Assembly (NCBI GenBank): GCA_900468805.1
Contig: UEIF01000037.1
Location: 32,677-96,676 of the forward strand
Length of the DNA: 64,000 nt
Origin: Hyphomicrobiales bacterium
Lineage (GTDB): Bacteria; Pseudomonadota; Alphaproteobacteria; Rhizobiales; Rhizobiaceae
Direction: 5' to 3'
Shown here: piece by piece, positions 33,795 through 41,404 of the stretch
How positions within the stretch are numbered: position 1 is the stretch's first letter
Layout: every line of letters starts with the position of its first letter
Position numbers and translations under genes: made by a program
Notes under the pieces: model-generated
The model's input: the letters and a program-made list of their open reading frames with translations, nothing else
Database searches by the model: none
What the model was told of the DNA's origin: nothing

Positions 33795-33946
33795 GTCGAA
33801 ATCCTTGGTCGTTGGGCAGGCGCTTGCTTCGCCCGTTGCATCTGGGGCGCAATGGGATAATCCTGCCTGGTGTTTTCTCTTCTCTATTTGCCTGGAGAGA
33901 GGAAAGAGCCGGTCCGGCGATGGCAGTCGACGGACCGGCGACCCGC

Positions 33947-34663
33947 TCACTTTGCAGGCATGACCTTGCCCGGCAGGCTGAGATTGCCGGATGCGACCTT
34001 GAAGACATTGTCGACGCAGAGCAGCGGCGCATGCAGGTTGCCGTTGATCTTCAGCCCTGCCGTCACGCCATCATAGGAAGCGCCGACCAGGCCGCCGAGC
34101 AGCGACAGCGGAATGGTGACATCGACGCGATCGCCCTTGAGCGCGGTCGGATAGTCGGGGCTATCGATCAGCAGCGGAACGCCCGGCCAGGTGGCGGGAA
34201 GCTTCGGCTTGGCGCCATCGGGAATATCGGTCACCTTCAACCCGCCGGCGCAGGCCTTGTCCTCGTTAAGCACGACCCAGTGCGGATGCCAGACGTCACG
34301 GTTCTTGCCCTTATAGGCGGCATCGTCGAAATCGGGATGGAAGGTAACGGCAAGTGCGACGATGCCCTGGTTCTTGTCGAAGCCGATATCGCCACTGTTG
34401 AGCGAGGTCGGCCAGACATAGGCATAGACGCCGGAGCCTTCGAATTTACCTGTGACCGCTGGCTTCTCAGCGCCGGCCTCGCCGCGCACGCGGGTTGAGA
34501 AGACCGCCTTGTCGCCCTTGGTGACGATCTCAGTTTCGATGATATCGAACGGGGCTTTCACAACGACAGACGGTTCTGCCGTGACGGGATGCGCCATGGC
34601 TGAGCCCAGCCAAAGGGATAGCGCTCCGGCGATGGCCGCGCCGGTGATAAATTGTCTCAACAT
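33947..34663 (-). CDS. exported protein of unknown function
   Basis: 238 residues with a signal peptide (1-24, cut after SAMA). The mature protein is beta-rich, with DVWHPHWVVL and two Cys (near 161 and 216) that may form a disulfide. I do not recognise a named family. It lies 41 bp downstream of the Cys-rich MarR gene and upstream of a thioredoxin-like gene, so it may be a secreted protein controlled by a redox or metal signal. Confidence 0.7.
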   Translation of the reverse strand: MLRQFITGAAIAGALSLWLGSAMAHPVTAEPSVVVKAPFDIIETEIVTKGDKAVFSTRVRGEAGAEKPAVTGKFEGSGVYAYVWPTSLNSGDIGFDKNQGIVALAVTFHPDFDDAAYKGKNRDVWHPHWVVLNEDKACAGGLKVTDIPDGAKPKLPATWPGVPLLIDSPDYPTALKGDRVDVTIPLSLLGGLVGASYDGVTAGLKINGNLHAPLLCVDNVFKVASGNLSLPGKVMPAK

Positions 34664-34704
34664 TTTGAATTTCCTTCTCTTTCTAAGTTGCCTGGAGAGT
34701 GCGC

Positions 34705-35346
34705 CTATCCTTTTTCGAAGGCATCCCAGGTGGCAGCCCGGGTTGCCGGATCGGCGGTTTCATGGTCGCGGCAATCGATGCGCAGTTCATTGCTGCCGAA
34801 GGCCGCGTTCACGAAATCACAATGGTGCGGCTTGGCAGCACCAGAATGCTGATAAGGGCGGAAATAGCGACAGCTCGCACACATCCGCTGGATCGGTATG
34901 GCGTCTGCCTCCTGCAGATGCCGGATCATCTTGACAAGCGACAGCAGCAGGCCTTCCTGCTCGCCGGGAGAAAGCGACCGGGCCGCCTCCATCGCCGCTG
35001 TCTCTATCGGCGAAACCGAGCCAAGCGCCGCCAGCCCCTCGGGCGTGATGCGAATTGCCGTTGAGCGCTTGTCATCGGCGACGCTTGCCTTGATGACAAA
35101 GCCTTTGCGCTCGAGCGCCGCAATCGAATCCGTCGCCGTCGGCTGCGAGACGCCGAGATGTGCCGCAATCTCTTTCACCCGTGCACCGTTTCGCCCGGCA
35201 AGGAAATCGAGGATCGCAAGCTGCGTCGGCTTCAGCCCGGCCTTTTCAGCCTTCGACCATTCATCACTGCGCATCGTGATCGCGATCCGCGAAAGGCCTT
35301 CGCTGATGCGGTTGTCGATCGGAGTGGGATCTTTAGGCGTTTCCAT
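34705..35346 (-). CDS. MarR-family regulator with C-terminal Cys/His cluster
   Basis: 213 residues. A MarR winged helix occupies 20-150 (VKEIAAHLGVSQPTATDSIAALERKGFVIKASVADDKRSTAIRITPEG). A 60-residue extension then carries CASCRYF, PHHCDF and DCRDHE, a Cys/His set suited to binding a metal ion or an Fe-S cluster, absent from ordinary MarR proteins. The ATG follows AAGGGC; a palindrome ATAGGA-G-TCCTAT lies within its own promoter, so it is autoregulated. First gene of a three-gene operon. Confidence 0.82.
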   Translation of the reverse strand: METPKDPTPIDNRISEGLSRIAITMRSDEWSKAEKAGLKPTQLAILDFLAGRNGARVKEIAAHLGVSQPTATDSIAALERKGFVIKASVADDKRSTAIRITPEGLAALGSVSPIETAAMEAARSLSPGEQEGLLLSLVKMIRHLQEADAIPIQRMCASCRYFRPYQHSGAAKPHHCDFVNAAFGSNELRIDCRDHETADPATRAATWDAFEKG

Positions 35347-35352
35347 GCCCTT

Positions 35353-35380
35353 AATATATAGGAGTCCTATGTAATTTCAA
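35353..35380 (-). promoter_or_regulatory. marR promoter with operator in the spacer
   Basis: Leftward TTGAAA (35375-35380), 16-bp spacer, TATATT (35353-35358). The perfect palindrome ATAGGA-G-TCCTAT (35358-35370) fills most of the spacer, so bound MarR protein would exclude RNA polymerase. Confidence 0.65.
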
Positions 35381-35424
35381 GAGCGACCGCGCCGCTTCGC
35401 CGCTTTCGTTTTTTGGAAAGGCAA

Positions 35425-35443
35425 TATAGGGTAGCCCCCTATA
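35425..35443. promoter_or_regulatory. RcnR/CsoR-type operator upstream of dmeR
   Basis: TATAGGG-TAGCC-CCCTATA: perfect 7-bp arms with a G/C tract, the known style of RcnR-family operators. It ends 17 bp before the dmeR ATG. Confidence 0.75.
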
Positions 35444-35460
35444 CTAAATTCGAGATCTCT

Positions 35461-35733
35461 ATGTCCCACACCACCCATCAGAAGAAGAAGCTCATCGCCC
35501 GCGTCAGCCGCCTCCGGGGACAGCTTGAAGCGGTCGAGCGCGCGCTGGAGGCCGAGCGCCCCTGCGGTGAGATCCTCCAGCTTTTGGCCTCCGTGCGCGG
35601 TGCGCTGACGGGTCTGACGGGCGAGGTGCTGGACGAGCATCTGCACGAACATGTGCTGCATGCCGACGACGAAAAGGCGAGGGCGGAAGCGGTCGAGGAA
35701 ATATCGGAAGTATTGAGAACCTATATCCGCTGA
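35461..35733 (+). CDS. dmeR: nickel/cobalt-responsive repressor, RcnR/CsoR family
   Basis: 90 residues, all-helical. The metal-site residues His3, Cys35, His60 and His64 match the HCHH signature of the E. coli Ni/Co sensor RcnR and differ from copper CsoR and from formaldehyde FrmR. The next gene is a His-rich CDF exporter, reproducing the dmeRF operon described in Rhizobium leguminosarum and Agrobacterium. Metal binding should release the operator at 35425-35443. The start at 35461 is chosen because it places His3 correctly; the frame upstream runs through the operator. Confidence 0.9.
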   Translation: MSHTTHQKKKLIARVSRLRGQLEAVERALEAERPCGEILQLLASVRGALTGLTGEVLDEHLHEHVLHADDEKARAEAVEEISEVLRTYIR

Positions 35734-35756
35734 GCCGGATCGATAAGGAGATGGCG

Positions 35757-36716
35757 ATGATATCAGGAACGAATAGCCATGGACATGATCATGTCTTCCT
35801 GGGACAGGACCATGCCCGGAACGAACGTCGCATCTGGTTGGTGATCGCGCTGACGGCAGTCATGATGGTGGTCGAAATCGCCGCTGGTACGGTCTACGGC
35901 TCAATGGCTCTGGTGGCCGACGGCTGGCACATGTCCACCCATGCGAGCGCGCTGCTGATTTCGGCGCTTGCCTATCTCTTCGCCCGCAAGCAGGCCCGCA
36001 ACCCGCGTTTCACATTCGGTACCGGCAAGCTCGGCGATCTCGCCGGCTTCGCGAGTGCCATCATTCTGGCGATGATTGCCCTGCTGATGGGTTGGGAAAG
36101 TTTCCTGCGCATCACGTCGCCGGTGCCGATCAGCTTCAGCCAGGCGATTGCCATCGCCGTCATCGGCCTTGCCGTCAACCTCGTCAGCGCCTGGATGTTG
36201 AGCGGTAGCGGCGGTCACCATCATGGACACGGGCATGATCACCATCACGATCACGATCATCACCACGGCCACGATCATGGCCACCATGGTCATGCGGATA
36301 ACAATATCCGCTCCGCCTATATGCACGTCATCGCCGATGCGCTGACCTCGGTGCTCGCCATTGCTGCGCTTACTTTCGGCAGTCTCTATGGCTGGCTCTG
36401 GCTCGATCCGCTGATGGGCATTGTCGGCGCTCTCATCATTGCGCAATGGTCCTGGGGGCTGATGAAATCGTCGGGCGCCGTGCTGCTCGACGTGCTCTCC
36501 GAAGGGGAAACGCTGCCGGATGAGATCCGGGGTGCTATCGAGGGCGATGGCGACCGCATCACCGATCTGCATGTCTGGCAGGTCGGCCCCGGCCATCATG
36601 CGGCAATCGTCGCCGTGCTCACGCCGCAGCCGCGCGACACCGCCTTCTACAAGGAGAGACTATCGAGCCTGGACGAGTTGTCGCATGTGACGGTGGAGGT
36701 CACGCGCGCCGCCTGA
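35757..36716 (+). CDS. dmeF: cation diffusion facilitator, Co/Ni efflux
   Basis: 319 residues, six membrane helices. CDF metal-site motifs are seen in ALVADGWHMSTHA (helix 2) and HVIADALTS (helix 5). A His/Asp/Gly-rich loop of about 35 residues joins helices 4 and 5, typical of DmeF/ZitB. It exports Co(II)/Ni(II) in exchange for protons. Two ATGs exist: 35751 abuts AAGGAG directly, while 35757 has ideal 6-bp spacing, so 35757 is preferred. It follows dmeR by 23 bp and is cotranscribed. Confidence 0.9.
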   Translation: MISGTNSHGHDHVFLGQDHARNERRIWLVIALTAVMMVVEIAAGTVYGSMALVADGWHMSTHASALLISALAYLFARKQARNPRFTFGTGKLGDLAGFASAIILAMIALLMGWESFLRITSPVPISFSQAIAIAVIGLAVNLVSAWMLSGSGGHHHGHGHDHHHDHDHHHGHDHGHHGHADNNIRSAYMHVIADALTSVLAIAALTFGSLYGWLWLDPLMGIVGALIIAQWSWGLMKSSGAVLLDVLSEGETLPDEIRGAIEGDGDRITDLHVWQVGPGHHAAIVAVLTPQPRDTAFYKERLSSLDELSHVTVEVTRAA

Positions 36717-36788
36717 TCCTGGCCTTAAAGCCGAGATGCCGCCGCAATCAGCCTTTACGCCTGTGTTCCTGATTCCCCGGAGGTCTCT

Positions 36789-37673
36789 ATGAATCACAGC
36801 TTCACCCGCCGCAGCTTCATGGGTTCCGCCTTGCTGTTGCCTGCGCTGGGCTTTGCGCCTCGCGTGTACGCTGCGCAGCAGGATGACGATATCGACAAGC
36901 GGCTTGCAGCACTTGAAACGCGCATCGGCGGGCGCCTTGGGGTCTCTGTTCTCGACAGCGACACGAATGTCTCCTTCGGCTATCGCGGCAGCGAGCCCTT
37001 CGCCATGTGCAGCACCTTCAAGGTTCTGGCCGCCGGCCTCGTTCTCGCCCGTGTCGACAAGGGCGATGAAAAGCTCGACCGGCGCGTCACCTACGGCAAG
37101 GACAAGCTCGTCACCTATTCGCCCGAGACCGAAAAGCACGCCGGCGGCGAGGGCATGACGATGGCCGAGATCTGCAAGGCCGGCATTACGCTGAGCGACA
37201 ACACGGCCGGCAATCTCATGCTGGAAAGTTTTGGCGGCCCGGCTGGATTGACCGACTGGCTGCGTTCCGTCGGCGACGGTACGACAAGGCTCGACCGCAT
37301 GGAAACCGCGCTGAACGAGGCGACGAAAGGCGATCCGCGCGACACCACGACGCCCGATGCCATGCTCGATACGCTCGGCAACATCGCCCTTGGCTCGGTC
37401 CTGGCGGAAGATTCGGCCAATCAGCTTGTCGACTGGATGGTGGCCAATACGACCGGCGGCGCGCGCCTGCGCGCAGGCCTGCCCTCCGGCTGGAAGATCG
37501 GCGACAAGACCGGCACGGGCGACAACGGTTCGGCCGGCGATATCGCCATCATCTGGCCGCCGAATCGCGGCCCCATCGTTGCCGCAGTCTATATGGCGGA
37601 AATGACCGTGAAGATGGACGAGTTCAATCCCGTCTTCGCCGAAATAGGCAAGATGATTACCGAGATTGTGTAG
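36789..37673 (+). CDS. class A beta-lactamase
   Basis: 294 residues. A twin-arginine-type signal (FTRRSFMGSALLLPALGF, cut near 29) directs a folded periplasmic enzyme. Active-site elements are complete: Ser75-T-F-Lys78 (SxxK), SDN, the omega-loop Glu in METALNEATKGDPRDT (Glu166/Asn170 by Ambler numbering) and KTGTG. Hydrolyses beta-lactams. A Cys directly precedes the nucleophile Ser (Ambler 69) as in KPC/SME enzymes, but no Cys follows KTG, so the 69-238 disulfide is missing. The spectrum cannot be predicted. Probably an old chromosomal enzyme. Confidence 0.92.
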   Translation: MNHSFTRRSFMGSALLLPALGFAPRVYAAQQDDDIDKRLAALETRIGGRLGVSVLDSDTNVSFGYRGSEPFAMCSTFKVLAAGLVLARVDKGDEKLDRRVTYGKDKLVTYSPETEKHAGGEGMTMAEICKAGITLSDNTAGNLMLESFGGPAGLTDWLRSVGDGTTRLDRMETALNEATKGDPRDTTTPDAMLDTLGNIALGSVLAEDSANQLVDWMVANTTGGARLRAGLPSGWKIGDKTGTGDNGSAGDIAIIWPPNRGPIVAAVYMAEMTVKMDEFNPVFAEIGKMITEIV

Positions 37674-37722
37674 AAGGTTCCCGCCTGGTTTTCTGCGAGT
37701 TCATCCGCCACGCTAATTGAAA

Positions 37723-37753
37723 AGCCGCGATGCAGCATCGCTACCCCGCGGCT
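37723..37753. terminator. bidirectional hairpin between convergent genes
   Basis: AGCCGCG and CGCGGCT flank an inner GATGCAGCATC palindrome between the beta-lactamase and the gene at 37773. Confidence 0.5.
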
Positions 37754-37772
37754 CTTCGGATGAAACCTCAGA

Positions 37773-38276
37773 TCAGGCGGCCGAATTTTCGTCCGTGGAC
37801 TGTGTGGCCGCGGATTGCGCAGTCGTTTGATCCTTGCTGCCGTCTCCGTCGTCTTCGATGCCGGCAAGCTCACGCTTGATCTGCTCGGCGATTTCCTTTT
37901 CGATCGCCTCGCGCTGGTCGGCGGGCATGGATTTGAGGTCGTCTTCGGTCAGACCGTGTGCTTCCAGGTATCGGGCACGGATGAATTCGGCCGGGTCCAT
38001 ATTGCTCCATTCAGAGAATTGGTCGACCAGGCTGTCGTGCGCCGCCTTGGCGGCGGCCTCTGCGTCGGAAGGCGGGTTGATGTAGGTCTCGTTGCCGGCC
38101 TGCACTGCCCACATCGTATTGGCGATGGACGGCGGGGTCGTGCTCGGCTGCAGCCCGGCGCCGGACTGGTTGCGCGCGCTACCACTGAATTCGTCGGTCT
38201 GCTTGTTCTTGGATTTGCCCTGCTCGAAAAGCGAGCCGAGGCCTGAATAAATTGAAAGGCTGCTACCGATTTCCAT
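37773..38276 (-). CDS. hypothetical protein with conserved C-terminal helical motif
   Basis: 167 residues, soluble and acidic. A Ser/Gly-rich N-terminal half precedes a conserved-looking helical segment (DPAEFIRARYLEAHGLTEDDL, about 95-115, then MPADQREAIEKEIAEQIKRE), and an Asp/Thr/Ser-rich tail. This segment recurs in alphaproteobacterial hypotheticals as I recall. No function can be given. The ATG follows AGGGGGA. Stands alone; the longer upstream frame overlaps gcd and is rejected. Confidence 0.65.
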   Translation of the reverse strand: MEIGSSLSIYSGLGSLFEQGKSKNKQTDEFSGSARNQSGAGLQPSTTPPSIANTMWAVQAGNETYINPPSDAEAAAKAAHDSLVDQFSEWSNMDPAEFIRARYLEAHGLTEDDLKSMPADQREAIEKEIAEQIKRELAGIEDDGDGSKDQTTAQSAATQSTDENSAA

Positions 38277-38353
38277 GAAAAAATCCCCCTGAAAAATCGG
38301 TAGCAGTATGCTGGGGCAATCCTGCCCCGAGCTTGTGTATCGCTCAGCTGGCA

Positions 38354-40693
38354 CTACGGCAGCGTGTAGGCGATGACGTAGTCGCCCGGTTTGGTGCCGA
38401 CCGAACCGTGCCCGCCGGCGACCATGACGACATATTGCTTGTTGTCGCCAGTCGCATAGGTCATCGGCGTCGCCTGTCCGCCGGCCGGAAGCCGGGCCTC
38501 CCACAGCTGACGTCCGTTCGTCACGTCGTAGGCGCGCAGGTAATTATCGACGGCAGCACCGAGAAAGGCGACGCCCCCCTTGGTCATGACAGGCCCGCCG
38601 ATGCCGGGCACGCCTATCTTGAAGGGCAGGGGCAGGGGCGTCATGTCATGCACCGTGCCGTTCTTGTGCATATAGGCGATGCGCCCGGTGCGCAGGTCGA
38701 CGCCAGCGACATAGCCCCATGGCGGCGCCTGGCAGGGGATCTGCAACGGCCCGAGGAACGGACCCATGAAGACGCCGTAGGGTGCCCCGTCATTGCGGTT
38801 TAGCCCCTGTTCGCTGCCCTTTTCATCCTGTCCGCGTGGCGGAATATCGGCCGCCGGCACCAGGCGCGAAGTGAAGGCAAGATAGGTCGGCATGCCGAAC
38901 ATCACCTGCCGCTCCGGATCGACTGCGACCGAGCCCCAGTTGAACGTGCCGAAATTGCCGGGATAGACGATCGTTCCCTCCAGCGATGGCGGCGTATAGC
39001 GGCCCTCGTACTTGTAGCGATGGAAATCGATGCGGCAGGCAAGCTGGTCGAACAGCGAGACACCCCACATGTCCTTCTCCTGCAGCGGTTCCGGCGAGAA
39101 GGTGAGGTCCGAGATTGGCTGTGTCGGCGCCGTACGATCTTCGGGGATCGCCCCATCAGGCGCGGGGATTTCCTTGAAGGGAATGATCGGCTGCCCGGTG
39201 CGACGGTCCAGCACATAGATATCTCCCTGCTTTGTGGAAGCCACCAGCGCCGGAACCGCCGTTCCGTCCTGCTTTGTCAGGTCGAGCAGCACCGGCTGCG
39301 CGGGCACGTCCATATCCCAGAGATCGTGATGGACGAACTGCTGCACCCAGCGAAGCTGCCCGGTATTGATATCCAGCGCCACAACGGATGAGGAGAATTT
39401 CTCGACATTCTCGCTGCGGTTCATGCCGAGCTGGTCCGGCACCTGATTGCCGAGCGGGATATAGACCATGCCGAGCTGGTCGTCGACGCTGAAGACAGAC
39501 CAGCTATTCGGCGAATTCGTCGTGTAATGCTGCCCCTCCGGCAACGGCGTCGTCTGGTCCGGATTGCCGGAATCCCAGTTCCAGATCAGCGCGCCGCTGT
39601 TGATGTCATAGGCGCGGATGACGCCGGACTGTTCCTGTGTGGAATAATTGTCGTTGACCGCCCCGCCGATGATGATCTTGCCCGCAACGGCAACCGGCGG
39701 TGAGGTCGAGTAGTAATAGCCTGCCGGATTGTACTGCATGCCCGTCTGCAGATGCAGCACGCCCTGTTCCGCAAAGCCGGTGCAGACCTGCCCGTTGCTT
39801 GCATCGAGCGCAATCAACCGCGCGTCCGAGGTCGGCAGGTAGACGCGCTCCTTGCAGGGCTGGCCGGCCGGTGTCGCCTCATCGCTGTAATAGGTGACGC
39901 CGCGGCAGGTCTGGTGCTGACGGTCCGGATTCATGCCGGAATTGGCGTCATATTTCCATTTCTGCTGCCCGTTCCTGGCATCGAGCGCGATCGCCCAATT
40001 GTGCGGCGTGCAGAGATAGAGCGTATCGCCCACCTTCAGCGGCGTCACCTGATAGGTTGTTTCGCCGACATCGTCAGGCCGCTTCACGTCGCCGGTCTGG
40101 TAGCGCCAGGCCTCTTTCAGCGTGGAAACATTCTGAACGGTGATCTGGTCGAGCGGTGAATAACGCTGGCCGAAGGGTGTGCGCCCGTATTGATGCCATT
40201 CGCCACCGGGCACATTGCCGCCGAAGGCCGGCGTGGCGGCAACTGTCTGCGTCGGCAGGTCACCCGCAAGATCGTGCGGATCGGTCGTCATTGAATAGAC
40301 GGCGACAATGATGGCGGCGAAGACCGGAATGGCGAGCGGCCAGGGATTGGCGCCGTAATAAGTGCCGGTCGGGCTGCGAAAACCGAGCGGCCGGCGGATC
40401 CAGGGAGTCAGCAGCCAGATCCCGAAGAGGATGATGAGGCCGCCGCGCGGGCCTAGCTGCCACCAGTCGAACCCCACCTCCCAGATCGCCCAGACGAGTG
40501 CCACGACCACCAGCACCGCATAGACCCAGAGCGCCACCGCCTTGCGCATGAGGAGCAGGCCTGCCGTCAGCAGGAACATCAGCCCCGCGAAGAGATAGAA
40601 GATGCTGCCGCCGAGCGTGACGAGCCAGAGCCCGCCGGTGCCCAGCGCCAGTCCGAAAATGATGAAGAGGATGGAGGTAATGACGATTGCCAT
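38354..40693 (-). CDS. gcd: membrane-bound PQQ-dependent glucose dehydrogenase
   Basis: 779 residues, usual for the glucose/quinate/shikimate PQQ dehydrogenase family. Five membrane helices (about 1-140) anchor a periplasmic eight-bladed propeller with repeats such as LYLCTPHNWAIALDARNGQQKW, then HTCRGVTYY and DIYVLDRRTGQPIIPF. It oxidises glucose (or a cyclic polyol) to the lactone and passes electrons to ubiquinone, acidifying the surroundings and solubilising phosphate. Quinate dehydrogenase is a close alternative. PQQ synthesis genes are not in the window. The ATG follows GGGAGA. Single gene. Confidence 0.88.
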   Translation of the reverse strand: MAIVITSILFIIFGLALGTGGLWLVTLGGSIFYLFAGLMFLLTAGLLLMRKAVALWVYAVLVVVALVWAIWEVGFDWWQLGPRGGLIILFGIWLLTPWIRRPLGFRSPTGTYYGANPWPLAIPVFAAIIVAVYSMTTDPHDLAGDLPTQTVAATPAFGGNVPGGEWHQYGRTPFGQRYSPLDQITVQNVSTLKEAWRYQTGDVKRPDDVGETTYQVTPLKVGDTLYLCTPHNWAIALDARNGQQKWKYDANSGMNPDRQHQTCRGVTYYSDEATPAGQPCKERVYLPTSDARLIALDASNGQVCTGFAEQGVLHLQTGMQYNPAGYYYSTSPPVAVAGKIIIGGAVNDNYSTQEQSGVIRAYDINSGALIWNWDSGNPDQTTPLPEGQHYTTNSPNSWSVFSVDDQLGMVYIPLGNQVPDQLGMNRSENVEKFSSSVVALDINTGQLRWVQQFVHHDLWDMDVPAQPVLLDLTKQDGTAVPALVASTKQGDIYVLDRRTGQPIIPFKEIPAPDGAIPEDRTAPTQPISDLTFSPEPLQEKDMWGVSLFDQLACRIDFHRYKYEGRYTPPSLEGTIVYPGNFGTFNWGSVAVDPERQVMFGMPTYLAFTSRLVPAADIPPRGQDEKGSEQGLNRNDGAPYGVFMGPFLGPLQIPCQAPPWGYVAGVDLRTGRIAYMHKNGTVHDMTPLPLPFKIGVPGIGGPVMTKGGVAFLGAAVDNYLRAYDVTNGRQLWEARLPAGGQATPMTYATGDNKQYVVMVAGGHGSVGTKPGDYVIAYTLP

Positions 40694-40814
40694 AAGGCAG
40701 TCTCCCGCTGGTTAGCCGGATCGGAGAATGGCGAAAAATATACGCCGATCAGACAGATAGAGCGGGAGGGTTACCTTTCAACCGCCACAATTGGCCGCGG
40801 TTGCGGTCGTCGTC

Positions 40815-41357
40815 TCAGGCTTTTGCAAGCTCGCGGTCGATCGCCGAGACAAGGCGATTGTCGTCAGCCGTCACATCAGGGGCGAATCGGGCAACGACCT
40901 TGCCGTTGCGGCTGACGAGGAATTTTTCGAAATTCCAGAGCACTTCGCTGTCGTCAGCCGCGAGACCGGCGCCCTTCAGCCGCTCGCGCATCGGCCCTTC
41001 GCCGGTCGTTTCCATGCCGGAACCTGTCAGGTTCTTGTAGAGCGGGTGCTTTTCCGGCCCCTTGACCGAGATCTTGGAGAACATCGGGAAGTCGACGCCG
41101 AAGGTGCTGGTGCAGAAATCGAGGATTTCCGCATCCGTGCCCGGCTCCTGTCCCTTGAAATCGTTAGCCGGAAAGCCGGCAATGACGAAGCCTTTCTCGC
41201 GCTTGTCGGCATAGAGCTTTTCAAGCCCTTCATACTGCACCGTCAAGCCGCATTTGGAGGCGACGTTGACGATGAGCAGCACTTGGCCGCGATATTCGTT
41301 GAGCGTCGTTTCACGCCCCTGAACGGTCTTGACGGGGATGTCGAGAAGGTCGGTCAT
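40815..41357 (-). CDS. glutathione peroxidase-like thiol peroxidase
   Basis: 180 residues. Family motifs NVASKCGLT with peroxidatic Cys36 in the selenocysteine position, FPANDFKGQEPG (Gln70) and LWNFEKFLV (Trp) complete the catalytic tetrad. Cytoplasmic reduction of H2O2 and lipid hydroperoxides; Cys forms usually prefer thioredoxin to glutathione. The start is the ATG at 41357 with GGAG 6 bp upstream; a GTG directly precedes it. Lies 47 bp downstream of selO on the same strand and may be cotranscribed, fitting a shared redox role. Confidence 0.9.
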   Translation of the reverse strand: MTDLLDIPVKTVQGRETTLNEYRGQVLLIVNVASKCGLTVQYEGLEKLYADKREKGFVIAGFPANDFKGQEPGTDAEILDFCTSTFGVDFPMFSKISVKGPEKHPLYKNLTGSGMETTGEGPMRERLKGAGLAADDSEVLWNFEKFLVSRNGKVVARFAPDVTADDNRLVSAIDRELAKA

Positions 41358-41404
41358 CACTATCTCCAGTTAATATGGGTCGGTTGATATGGAATTGGCT
41401 GAAA

